Below, one piece after another: positions 10,031-20,459 of a stretch of 64,000 nt of DNA. The stretch spans positions 18,216,001 to 18,280,000 of the forward strand of contig CM055888.1 of assembly GCA_029582165.1 (NCBI GenBank), given 5' to 3'. Positions within the stretch are counted from its first letter, which is position 1; every line of letters begins with the position of its first letter. This DNA comes from Portulaca oleracea. Its lineage: Eukaryota; Streptophyta; Magnoliopsida; Caryophyllales; Portulacaceae. The notes beneath the pieces are model-generated. The model was not told where the DNA came from. It saw nothing but the letters and a program-made list of their open reading frames with translations, and did not search any database. The translations under genes and the position numbers were made by a program.

Positions 10031-10994
10031 TGTATAATGAGACCAAGGATGATCAAATTATACAAAGGCTAAGGATCTTTAAAAACCAAGATAAGAATCT
10101 TGCTTCTCAAAGTTCTTAAAGGATCCAAAATGGAATGAAAAGGTATGTAGATAAACGAAAAGATGATGGAGTTCGTTTACCAAGATTGAAGATCAATTGA
10201 AGTTTTGATGCATGGTGAATGAATGACGAATTGAACGAATGAACGATTGATGATTGATGAATGATGATGAACGACAACTCCTTAGACGTTTGTGGGACGA
10301 ATATGGATGATTGAATGCTTGATGAATTCTTGTTGAATTCTTGATGAATTCTTGATGAATGTCGTTTGGATGGATGGATGATAATGGCGATTGAAGCTCC
10401 TTTGAAGGATAAAGACACACCACCTTCAAGACTCTTCAATTCCTTCCTTTCACCATCTAAGATAGCCAATCTTAGAATAGAAGAAGGGGAAGACTCGTTC
10501 TCCCTCAAGAGAAACGAATGCTCTAGCACAAAACTAGAGAGAAAACAACACCTTGTGTTTGTATTTGATTTATTGAATGACTTGAATTGAATGACTTACA
10601 AGGCACCCTTAGTGGTCTATTTATACTAAATGGTAGCCCCCTTAAGCGTGTACAAATCAAGAAAAAGGGGTAAACTAGCTTACATCATCTAATACAAGAA
10701 TGACATCATAAAGAAACAAATGAACTAAACTAGATTACATTTGATGATAACTCTCTCAATTCGTATCCGAATTTAAAGATTCTTGAGCCATATGAAAGCT
10801 CTTTGAATGTAGAGTAATCCACTCTAGGACGTCTTCCATGATAGCCTTATGGTTCTTGAGTTAGACAGCTAATCATCACTCCTTCATGGTTAAGACCATT
10901 CGAATGTAAACCAAATGTGATGGTTTCAAGCTCCTTATCAATGTAGCTTAGTATTTGGCTTCCATGATGTAGGTTTGGAACCAAATCTACATCA
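10028..10994 (-). repeat. 3' LTR of minus-strand element B1
   Basis: 967 bp. On the minus strand it begins TGATGTAG (10994) and ends TATACATCA (10028), with a 30 bp palindrome at its 5' tip (10965-10994) and a TATA box on the minus strand at about 10618-10625. The B1 purine tract lies at 10995-11004. Its left edge abuts the purine tract of plus-strand element A, so one LTR sits between two convergent integrase genes. The extra T at 10027 fits insertion of B one base inside A's own 3' LTR. Confidence 0.85.
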
Positions 10995-11695
10995 TTCCCC
11001 ACTAGTTGAAAAGAGTTTGTCCTCAAACTAGGAAGTTCTCCAATATCTCCATAAAAAGGCTTGAGATCACTCACATTAAAAGTGCAACTCCCTTCATAGT
11101 CTTCTCCAAGTTGTAACTTATATGCATTATCACCAATCATCTCCAAAACTTTATAAGGACCATCCCCTCTTGGTGCAAGCTTACCTTTCCTTTTAGAAGG
11201 AAATCTTTCTTTCTTCAAGTGAATCCAAACAAGGTCTCCCGGCTCAAATACAACCTTCTTCCTTGACTTATTCACCCTACTTGATACACTTGAGGTATAC
11301 TTCTCAATTTTAGCTCGAACCTCCTCATGTAGCTTCTTAATCTCTTCCACCCTTTTGTTAGCTTCAAAACTAAACTTCGTTGATGTAGAGATGGGCGTGA
11401 GATCCATAGGTTGGAGAGGGTTCCTTCCATAAACAACTTGAAAAGGTGATAACCCTGTGGCTTTACTTGGACTCCGATTGAAGGCAAATTCGGCATGACA
11501 TAGAAGAGTATCCCAACCCTTCTTGTCTTTACTTACCAATATCCGAAGAAGAGCTCCCAAAGTTCGATTAGTCACTTCGGTTTGTCCATCCGTTTGTGGA
11601 TGACATACAGTGCTAAACTTCAAAGTTGTACCAAGCTTCTTCCATAAAGTAAGCCAAAAATGACTAAGGAATTTGGAATCTCGGTCACTTACCAT
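10847..11695 (-). CDS. B1 integrase core and LTR-encoded tail
   Basis: 282 codons from MVSDRDSKF (second catalytic Asp) through QTDGQTEV (catalytic Glu), the EIKKLHEE helix, DLVWIHLKKERFP, the GPY motif and SDLKPF. The frame crosses the purine tract (encoding QLVGN) and continues 148 bases into the 3' LTR, ending LTQEP. The same 148-base extension occurs in elements D and F. The first half of integrase lies in another frame upstream because of a small insertion at about 11708-11711. Confidence 0.85.
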   Translation of the reverse strand: MVSDRDSKFLSHFWLTLWKKLGTTLKFSTVCHPQTDGQTEVTNRTLGALLRILVSKDKKGWDTLLCHAEFAFNRSPSKATGLSPFQVVYGRNPLQPMDLTPISTSTKFSFEANKRVEEIKKLHEEVRAKIEKYTSSVSSRVNKSRKKVVFEPGDLVWIHLKKERFPSKRKGKLAPRGDGPYKVLEMIGDNAYKLQLGEDYEGSCTFNVSDLKPFYGDIGELPSLRTNSFQLVGNDVDLVPNLHHGSQILSYIDKELETITFGLHSNGLNHEGVMISCLTQEP

Positions 11696-12095
11696 GGTCT
11701 TTGGAATGCCAATGTAGCTTCACTATTTCTTCAAAATAAAGATTTGCAACCTTAGTAGCATCATAAGTAGTATGGCATGGAATAAAATGTGCCATCTTCG
11801 GAAATCTATCAACGACCACCATGATAGAATATTTGCCTCTTTGTTTTCGTGGAAGACCAACAACGAAGTCTAAGCTCACGTCTTCCCACGGATGATGTGG
11901 AATGGGCAAAGGAGTATACAACCCTTGTGGTAAAGCATGTGCTTTTGAAATATTGCATGTATTACACCTCTTTACCATATGCTCAACATCTTTAATCATG
12001 CTTGGCCAAAAATAATGCTCCTCCATCATAAGGTAAGTCTTTTCAATTCCAAAGTGACCTGCCAATGATCCTCCATGGACCTCCATGATCAACAA
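11685..12095 (-). pseudogene. B1 integrase N-terminal half
   Basis: Carries the HHCC zinc domain (EVHGGSLAGHFG ... CNTC) and the first catalytic Asp (LDFVVGLP). The frame is lost at KLHWHSKDHGK, where relatives read KLHGIPKTMV. Upstream, a TAA in place of an AAA Lys codon (about 12135) separates it from RNase H. Confidence 0.85.
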
Positions 12096-12134
12096 CTCTC
12101 GAATGCTACTTTTAGGAATACAAAGTTGATTCCC

Positions 12135-13511
12135 TTAGAATAGAAACCCATTTTCAATGTGGAATAGTTGGTGAGGGTGCTTCTTACAAAGCTCATATAC
12201 CTCCTTGAAATCCTCATCATTTTCATACAACTCTTTAATATGCTCAAAACCAAGGACTCTTGAATCTAATACATGGGTAAGTAAGTACCTTCTTGATAAA
12301 GCATCCGCTCCTTTGTTAAGATGACCCGCTTTATGTTTGATCACAAAGTGGAATGCTTGCATATACTCCACCCATTTAGCATGCCTTGGGTTCAACTTGT
12401 GTTGCCCTTGGATGAACTTAAGAACCTCATGATCACTATGTAAGATGAATTCTCCACTTAGAAGATAATGCCTCCAATGCTCAAGAGCTCTTATGATGGC
12501 ATAGAACTCTTTATCATAGGTGCTATACTTCCTCTTAGCTTCATTCAACTTCTCACTAAAGTAAGAAATGGGGCGACCTTCTTGGGTTAGGACGACTCCA
12601 ATTCCTACTCCACTTGCATCCACTTCAACTTCAAATACTTTGTCAAAACATGGTAAAGCAAGAATAGGTGCATGACACAATTTCTCCTTAATTACTTCAA
12701 ACGCTTCATTAGCACCTCTAGTCCATATAAACTCCTTTCCTTTCAACAACTCGGTCATAGGTGCAAGAATAGAGCTAAAATTCTTTATAAACCTTCTATA
12801 GAAAGATGCTAAACCATGAAAGCTCCGTACCTCATGAATGGACTTTGGTGTAGGCCACTCTTGAATAGCTTTCACTTTCTCCTTGTCGACTTGTATTCCA
12901 TCTTTTGAAAGAACATATCCAAGGAACACAATCTTGGATGAGAAGAAATGGCACTTCTCTAGATTGGCATATAGCTTCTCTTTCTCCAAGATATACATGA
13001 CCGACTCTAAATGCTTCACATGTTCTCTTTCACTTCTACTATATACAAGAATATCATCAAAGTAAACCACAACACATTTACCAATAAGAGGCTTCAATAC
13101 ATAATTCATTAAACGCATAAAGGACGATGGTGCATTTATAAGACCAAATGGCATCACAAGCCACTCATATAAACCTTCCTTGGTCTTAAATGCCGTTTTC
13201 CACTCATCTCCTTCATGAATCCTTATTTGATGATATCCACTCCTCAAATCAACTTTAGAGAACACAACACTTCCATGTAGTTCATCAAGTAGATCCTCAA
13301 GGCGTGGGATTGGGAATCTATACTTGATTGTGATTTTGTTTATGGCTCGACAATCCATACACATTCTTTGTGAGCCATCTTTCTTGGGCACAAGTAAGAC
13401 CGGAACAGCACATGGACTCATGCTTTCACGTACCAAGCCTTTGGATAAAAGCTCATCTACTTGCCTTTGCACTTCTTGAGCTTCTTTTGGATTCATTCGG
13501 TAGGCCGGTTT
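12135..13511 (-). pseudogene. B1 RT and RNase H
   Basis: Open from the element C insertion point (13511) to the premature stop at about 12135. RT motifs are [24 protein letters not shown] and the catalytic YFDD. RNase H begins VDASG and ends GADALSRRY. All looked-for catalytic residues are present. The upstream part of the same gene resumes at 17540 beyond element C. Confidence 0.88.
13507..13511. repeat. Target site duplication of element C (left)
   Basis: GGTTT, repeated at 17535-17539 on the other side of element C. The unbroken RT sequence at 45250-45260 has the word once. Confidence 0.9.
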
Positions 13512-14170
13512 TGAATAGTGCACGTCCTAGGGGGCTTAGGATTACTATAAATACCCCCTTAGGCCTCTTGTAATCTCATTCATTCAATAAATCAAATACA
13601 AACACAAGGTGTTGTTTTCTCTCTAGCTTTTGCTAGTATTTCGTTTCTCTTGAGGGAGATTCGATCCTATCTTCTTCTTCTAGCTTAGGGTGGCGTCCTA
13701 GGTGGTGATAGGAAGAGATTGAAGCATCCTTGAAGGTGGTGTGGCTGTATCCTCCAAGAATCTTCAAAGCCATTATCATTCATCATTCAAATCGTGAGTT
13801 TCTTTCTAGTTTTCATTTGATCTTGTTTTTGTTTCTACCTTGTTTCAAATTCAAGATTCATTTGAATATCATTCAATCATTCAAGAAACTTACATTCTAT
13901 CCATTTACACTCTCATTTCATTCATTTCATTCATCCATTTCGTCCATTCCATTCGTTTATCCATTCATTCATTCATTCATTCATTCAATCTTAAAGAACC
14001 ACTTAAAGATCCTAGTCTTTTGTATAATTTGATCATTCTTGATCCTATTATACATCATTTCATTCAATTTGGTTGATCTTTAAGAACTTTGAGAAGCAAG
14101 ATTCTTATCTTGGTTTTCAAAGATCCTGTTTCCAAGTATAATGAGATTCCAATGATCCCATTAATCATCA
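13512..14170 (+). repeat. Element C 5' LTR with 366 bp deletion
   Basis: Starts TGAATAG and ends ATTAATCATCA. Against the 3' LTR it lacks exactly 366 bp right after the first TGA, between TGA at the LTR tip and TGA at 16876. The tip palindrome and most of U3 are gone. The TATA box (13546-13553) is kept. CATT repeats lie at 13963-13988. Confidence 0.9.
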
Positions 14171-14174
14171 AAAT

Positions 14175-14186
14175 TGGTATCAGAGC
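14175..14186 (+). other. Element C primer binding site
   Basis: TGGTATCAGAGC, an exact complement of the initiator tRNA-Met 3' end, 4 bases after the LTR. The 259 bp leader that follows (14187-14445) carries no ORF of note. Confidence 0.88.
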
Positions 14187-14445
14187 TTAGGAGATTGATT
14201 CTCTTAGTTCTTGCACCATCTTTTCACCATCTTTCCATCAAAATTCCATTCCCATCATCCCACCATCATCACGCCACCATTGTTCTTCCAAGAACCCATC
14301 AAGAACTCATAAAGAACCATAAACTCCACAAAGAACCCATAGCCCAAACACAATTCGCCCCAAATACAAACCTCTCTCGTCCTTTGCCCATCCAAAACCC
14401 CTAAACCATGAATCTTGCAATCTTTTTGCACCAAGATTGATCAAG

Positions 14446-16446
14446 ATGGACGATTCTAGCACTTCCACACCTACACCAATGGAACCCCAGGAAGATGTTG
14501 AAGCTTTGAAGAGAAAAATCACTAATCTCAACAAACAACTAAAGAGATACATGCATCTTCAACATAGAGAGATAAGTGATGATTCTTTTGTGAGAAAATC
14601 TCAAGAAGATGAGGAGGATTCTCAAAGTAGTGGACGTTCAAGAAGGGAAGAACATTTTGGATTCAAAGTGGAGATTCCGGAATTTAATGGTAATCTTGAT
14701 CCTGAAAACTTCTTAGATTGGATGCAAACTATTGAACGTATTTTTGATCTTAAAGAAGTTGATGATGAGAAAAAAGTAAAGTATGTGGCTCTTAAGTTGC
14801 GAAAACATGCGTCCATATGGTGGGCCAATTTGCAAAAGAAGAGACAAGCTAAGGGCAAGGACAAGATTAGAACGTGGGATAAGATGAAAAAGAAGCTCCA
14901 AGAGAAGTTCCTACCACCAATTTATCTCCAAGATAACTACTACAAGCTACAACGATTGGTTCAAGGAAGCAAAAGTGTGGAGGAGTACACAAAGGAGTTT
15001 GAACATCTTCTTTGGCGTTGTGATATCAAGGAGAATGAACCACAAACTTTGGTACGTTATCTTTTTGATCTTAATGATTGGATTAGATACATTGTTGAGT
15101 TGCAACCATACAAAACCTTGGATGAGTTGAGTTCTTTATCCCTTAAAGTTGAAAGGCAAAGGAGGAATAAGGGAAAAGAAGCCTTGAACAAATACCAAAC
15201 CCCACAAGAATCATCCCACCCTACATTCCCACACACACCACAACAATCGTTCACATTCCCTACAAAACCCCCAAACACAAAAACTCCACAAAATCAACCC
15301 CCATCCATCCCAAAACCCCACGTCCAAGAAGCCAAAACTTTAGCCCCACGAAGAAGTTTTCGTTGCCAAGGGTTAGGTCATTATGCCTCGGAGTGTCCTA
15401 ACAAAAGGGTAGTATCTTTGGTTGAATATCAAAGTGCTTTGTATGTTGAGCCGGAGTATAATGAGGAGGAAGTAGTTGGCACCATTGACGTGAATAAGGA
15501 AGAAAATGTGGAAGAGGAATGTGTAGAAGAGCCGGATGAAGGAGAGTTACTTGTGGTAAGAAGGGACTTGGATGTAGTTCATGTGTCGAATGACCAAGAG
15601 CAAAGGGAGGCTATCTTTCGCTCTCGTTGTACCATCAAAGGAAAAGTGTGCTCATTAATCATAGATGGAGGAAGTTGCACCAATGCCGCTTTTACAACAA
15701 TGGTCAAGAAATTGCAATTGGAGGATATCCCTCATCCCACACCTTATACTATACGATGGCTAAGCCAAGGTCAAGACATTCGTGTGGATCAAAGGGTCTT
15801 GGTAAGTCTTTCAATTGGGAAGAATTATAAAGATTCTTGATGGTGTGATATTATTCCTATGGATACTTGTCATATTTTGTTGGGAAGACCATGGTTGTTT
15901 GATAGAAATGTCATACATGATGGGAGAGCCAACACTTATACTCTCACTCTCAATCAAAAGAAGATTATTTTGACACCTCTAGCACCATCTTTTCGACCTA
16001 AGGAGGAAGAAAGCCACATTGTGTCGATTATGAAGGAGGAAGATCATGAGCATGAAGAGCATAACGGTCTTATTCTTACAAACTTGGAGGAGAGTAATTC
16101 GGATCCAAGCCACCACCCAATCTTGAGATTTCCTATGAGGCGAATCTTTCATGTGCACCCTAGAGATACCCACTTGGATCTCATGGTTGAAAAGCCAAGG
16201 CTTCGAAGGAACCAAGAAGCTAAAGTCATCAAAGTAGGTTGTTTCATGCTAAATGATAAAGGTAAAGTTGTGAAGCTTGACTTGGAAATTGAGAAGCTAC
16301 ATGGAATCGCTATGTTCATGGTGAAAATTCGAGGATACAAGTCTTATAATGTCCATGGATTACTTGGGAGAAAGATGAAGAATTTTAGAAAAGGGGTATA
16401 TGATGATTTCAAGGCCTTTAAGAAGAAAGTTTGTAATTTTTTGTGA
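14446..16446 (+). pseudogene. Element C gag-protease plus decayed integrase frame
   Basis: One frame of 667 codons with a single internal TGA at 15838-15840. Start: MDDSSTSTPTPMEPQ. It contains the gag core (FGFKVEIPEF ... WWANLQKKR), a zinc knuckle whose first Cys is Ser (RSFRCQGLGHYASEC, Ser codon 15355-15357), an acidic linker and protease IIDGGSC. After CHILLGRPWLFDR and a short spacer it jumps to a decayed integrase core: HLDLMVEKP corresponds to LDFVVGLP, and EKLHGIAMFMVKIRGYKS to KLHGIPKTMVSDRDSKF, with the second Asp and the Glu lost. It ends with VYDDFKAFKKKVC, a basic tail shared with elements E and J but absent from autonomous integrases. Gag may still function; the integrase part cannot catalyse. 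Confidence 0.85.
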
Positions 16447-16509
16447 AGAAGGCGAGTAAGAGAGTTGATGCTCAAAGTTTGAGGACAAACTTTTTCAACC
16501 GGGGGAGTA

Positions 16510-17534
16510 TGATGTATATTTGATGGCCATATACATCAAGGACATCAAGGAAGACATCCAATATGCATCATAGGAGCCTAATACTCGGTTATATGGTAAA
16601 AGAGCATCATTCACTCAAGTATCCCTTTCGTTTGAATGATTTCAACAAGGGCAGTTTGGTAATTTACTCTATAACTCTAGATATATGCGTCTAATGAGGA
16701 AGTCATATAAAGACATATTGAAGAGCATTGAAAGAGCTTTCCAATGGTTTTTGAATCTTGGAAAACGGACATGTATTGAAGGAGTTATAGTCTTTTCTTT
16801 CTAGAATTGTATTTTAGAGTTTTTATGATCTAATAAATGTGTAGGATGATGTAAGCCTCAAGGGGCCTAATTTCTTGAATAGTGCACGTCCTAGGGGGCT
16901 TAGGATTACTATAAATACCCCCTTAGGCCTCTTGTAATTTCATTCATTCAATAAATCAAATACAAACACAAGGTGTTGTTTTATCTCTAGCTTTTGCTAG
17001 TATTTCGTTTCTCTTGAGGGAGATTCGATCCTATCTTCTTCTTCTAGCTTAGGGTGGCGTCCTAGGTGGTGATAGGAAGAGATTGAAGCATTCTTGAAGG
17101 TGGTGTGGCTGTATCCTCCAAGAATCTTCAAAGCCATTATCATTCATCATTCAAATCGTGAGTTTCTTTCTAGTTTTCATTTGATCTTGTTTTTGTTTCT
17201 ACCTTGTTTCAAATTCAAGATTCATTTGAATATCATTCAATCATTCAAGAAACTTACATTCTATCCATTTACACTCTCATTTCATTCATTTCATTCATCC
17301 ATTTCGTCCATTCCATTCGTTTATCCATCCATTCATTCATTCATTCATTCAATCTTAAAGAACCACTTAAAGATCCTAGTCTTTTGTATAATTTGATCAT
17401 TCTTGATCCTATTATACATCATTTCATTCAATTTGGTTGATCTTTAAGAACTTTGAGAAGCAAGATTCTTATCTTGGTTTTTAAAGATCCTGTTTCCAAG
17501 TATAATGAGATTCCAATGATCCCATTATACATCA
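16510..17534 (+). repeat. Element C 3' LTR
   Basis: 1,025 bp, TGATGTATAT...TATACATCA, starting right after the purine tract. It has a 29 bp tip palindrome (16510-16538), a TATA box at 16910-16917 inside a CCTAGGGGG/CCCCCTTAGG inverted repeat, and CATT microsatellites near 17335. Confidence 0.92.
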
Positions 17535-17539
17535 GGTTT
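17535..17539. repeat. Target site duplication of element C (right)
   Basis: GGTTT, matching 13507-13511. Confidence 0.9.
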
Positions 17540-17906
17540 GTTGGGGAGCATAGAACCCGGAACTAGATCAATCTTGTGCTCAACTTCCCTTCTTGGAGGT
17601 AATCCCTTGGGCATCTCTTTTGGGAACAAGTGTTTGAAACGTTCCAAAAGGGGGTGAAGACGTGCATGCTCAATAGTTGGGGACGCTTCTTCCACCTCCA
17701 AGTTTGCTAAAATAAGATCTTTATGCTCTTTAAATTCATGATGTTCGGCCTTCATGGACGTCACTATGTTAGTCTCCTCCTTTTGTGGTTGTTGTTGGGG
17801 ACGTATGATCGATGATGGTGAGAGAGGAGCCAAAGTGATCTTCTTTTTGTTGAGAATAAACGAATAGGTGTTCATTCTCCCATCATGCGTGACACTCCTA
17901 TCAAAA
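17540..17906 (-). pseudogene. B1 protease-RT linker fragment
   Basis: Continuation of the B1 pol gene beyond element C: minus-strand frame from NTYSFILNKKK through EMPKGLPPRREVEHKIDLVPGSMLPNK, the linker between protease and RT. It ends on the right where the LTR of element D begins after TATCAAAA. Confidence 0.85.
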
Positions 17907-18770
17907 TGATGTAGATTGGATCACAAACCTACATCATGGAAGCCAAATGCTAAGCTACATCGACAAAGAGCTTGAAACCATCACATTGGGTTTACATTCT
18001 ATTATTCATGGAGGAATGATGATTTGCTCTCTAACTCAAGAACCATAAGGCTATCATGGAAGTCATCCTAGAGTGGATTAAACTACATTCAAAGAGCTTT
18101 CAAATGGTTCAAGAATCTTCAAATTTGGTTAAGTGTAGAGCAAGTTATCATCAATTGTAATCTAGCTTAGTTCATTATTTTCTTTATGATGTAATCATTA
18201 GGATAGATGATGTAAGCCCTTAAAGGCTCTCTTCTTGATTTGTACACGCCTAAGGGGGGGCATTTGTAGTATAAATAGACCCCTTAGGGTGCCTCATTTC
18301 ACACATTACATTCTATTGAATCATAATAAACACCCAAATTCTCTCTAAAGTTGTCATGCTTTAGTTTCTAGCATTCTAGCTAGAGTTTCGGATTCCTTGA
18401 GGGGAATTCGATCAAATCTTCTCTTCTATTCCAAGAGGGAGCAATCTTGGATGGTGAAAAGGAGGAGTTGGATATCAAATTGATTGTGGTGCGTCTATAT
18501 CAATCAAGGAGGTTTCCATTGCCAATTCTATCTTGTTTCTACATCAAGTCGTATTGTTCTTCATTGGTTGGTACGTTTTGTTTAGTCTTTTGTTTCTCTT
18601 GATTGTCATTCTTGTCATATTCATTATAACTCTCGTCCAAGCCTTTCGTTTCATACCTTTTTCCATTCGTTTCATTCGTTTGCTTGAGAAATCAACAATC
18701 ACAAGTTCTTACTTGTGAACGATCCGTTTCATTTCGTGTATAATGGATTAGTTTTGATTCATTATGCATA
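17907..18770 (+). repeat. Element D 5' LTR, first copy
   Basis: Begins TGATGTAGATTGG right after the B1 sequence TATCAAAA and runs to ATTATGCAT, lacking the final few bases. It has a 30 bp tip palindrome (17907-17936). The LTR-encoded tail frame is also recognisable here: relative to 29783 there is a 6-base, frame-keeping deletion before the LTQEP stop (ends 18048). Confidence 0.85.
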
Positions 18771-19474
18771 AGTCATCCTAGAGTGGATTAAACTACATTC
18801 AAAGAGCTTTCATATGGTTCAAGAATCTTTAAATTTGGTTAAGTGTAGAGTAAGTTATCATCAATTGTAATCTAGCTTAGTTCATTGTTTTCTTTATGAT
18901 GTAATCATTAGGCTAGATGATGTAAGCCCTTAAAGGCTCTCTTCTTGATTGTACACGCCTAAGGAGGAGGCATTAGTAGTATAAATAGACCCCTTAGGGT
19001 GCTTCATTTCACACATTACATTCTATTGAATCATAATAAACACCCAAATTCTCTCTAAAGTTGTCATGCTTTAGTTTCTAGCATTCTAGCTAGAGTTTCG
19101 GATTCCTTGAGGGGAATTCGATCAAATCTTCTCTTCTATTCCAAGAGGGAGCAATCTTGGATGGTGCAAAGGAGGAGTTGGATATCAAATTGATTGTGGT
19201 GCGTCTATATCAATCAAGGAGGTTTCCATTGCCAATTCTATCTTGTTTCTACATCAAGTCGTATTGTTCTTCATTGGTTGGTACGTTTTGCTTAGTCTTT
19301 TGTTTCTCTTGATTTTCATTCTTGTCATAATCATTAGAACTCTCGTCAAGCCTTTCGTTTCATAACTTTTTTTCCATTCGTTTGTTTGAGAAATCAACAA
19401 TCACAAGTTCTTACTTGTGAACGATCCGTTTTCATTTCGTGTATAATGGATTAGCTTTGATTCATTATGCATCA
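18771..19474 (+). repeat. Element D 5' LTR, partial tandem second copy
   Basis: Repeats 18061-18770 (710 bp offset) and ends ATTATGCATCA followed by the primer site. It lacks the first 154 bp of the LTR. It contains a TATA box near 18981 inside a CCTAAGG...CCCCTTAGG inverted repeat. This is a tandem duplication within one LTR, not an independent insertion. Confidence 0.85.
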
Positions 19475-19478
19475 AAAG

Positions 19479-19490
19479 TGGTATCAGAGC
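19479..19490 (+). other. Element D primer binding site
   Basis: TGGTATCAGAGC, exact, 4 bases after the LTR. The leader to 19719 holds repeated 'catcaagaactcatcaagaa' words and no gene. Confidence 0.88.
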
Positions 19491-19719
19491 TTAGCTTGTT
19501 GATATCTCTTGTTTCTTGCATTGTTTTACACCTTGTTTTCATCACATTCACACGCCACCCTTGAGTTCTTCCAAGAACTCATCAAGAACTCATCAAGAAT
19601 TCATCAAGAATTCATCAAGAACCTTAAGCTCCACAAAGAACCCTAAGACCAAACACTAACCTAGCCAAATCCGTCCCTTACCCTACGAGAGTTCTAAATT
19701 GACATCAAGATTGAATCAA

Positions 19720-20459
19720 ATGGACGAGTCTCAAACTAATTCACCTAAGGATGCCGAAGCTATGAGGATGCGAATTGATATGTTGCAAAAACAATTAAAG
19801 ACCTATATGGATTTGAACCGTGCTTTACAAAAGGAGTCTATAAATGTTGATGAAGATGTTTTACATGGCACGCCTAGTTCATTCTCAAGAAGGGGTGAAC
19901 GTTTTGATTTTAGAGTTGAAATACCCGAATTTGATGGTAGTTTAGATCCGGAGGTATTTCTTGATTGGATTCAAACGGTTGAAAGAGTGTTTGATTTGAA
20001 AGAAGTTAATGATGAACTAAAAGTGAAGTATGTAGCATTGAAGTTGAGAAAGCATGCTTCTATTTGGTGGACTAACTTGCAAAAGAAGCGACAAGCAAAG
20101 GGAAAGGACAAAATTCGTTCATGGGAAAAGAATAAGTCCAAATTGCAAGGCAAGTTTCTACCCCAAAGCTACGTCCAAGACAATTATGTCAAGCTCCAAA
20201 AGCTAGTTCAAGGATCCAAATCAGTGGAAGAGTATACCAAGGAGTTTGAACATCTCCTTTGGCGTTGTGATTTGAAGGAGAATGAGCCACAAGTTTTGGT
20301 ACATTTTCTAATTGGTTTAAATGATTGGATACGTAATATTGTTGAGTTACATTCGTATCAATCATTGGATGAATTAAGTACTTTGGCCTTGAAAGTAGAA
20401 AGGCAAAGGAAAGAAAGAGGAAAAGATACCATGAGAACGTACCCTACACAATCCAAACC
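19720..20459 (+). pseudogene. Element D gag, 5' part
   Basis: Start MDESQTNSPKDAEAM, followed by a heptad-like stretch, the gag core (RFDFRVEIPEF ... WWTNLQKKRQ ... VEEYTKEFEHLLWRCDL) and VERQRKERGKD. It is split after 'ccaaacc' by element E. The next codon resumes at 26199 in the same phase, so before that insertion the gag frame was continuous. Confidence 0.88.
20455..20459. repeat. Target site duplication of element E (left)
   Basis: AAACC, repeated at 26194-26198. The uninterrupted gag of element F (about 48478) has it once. Confidence 0.92.

Larger units (their letters stand above)
13512..17534 (+). mobile_element. Element C: non-autonomous Gypsy element with target duplication
   Basis: A complete 4,023 bp insertion in the RT gene of B1, flanked by GGTTT on both sides. 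It has a 659 bp 5' LTR, a primer site, one gag-protease-like frame, a purine tract (GGGGGAGTA, 16501-16509) and a 1,025 bp 3' LTR. The internal part is only 2.3 kb and has no RT or RNase H. The exact target duplication shows ordinary integration, so the enzymes must have come from another element (inference). Confidence 0.92.

Noticed and set aside
10116..10529. Frames in LTRs with IHQEFIKN repeats (many copies)
   Set aside because: They are translations of the tandem 'attcatcaagaa' words in non-coding LTR sequence.
18533..18718. Small hydrophobic frame in LTRs (also 39364-39549, 47059-47262)
   Set aside because: It lies in the LTR U5/R region, differs in length and frame between copies, and has no sign of conservation as protein.
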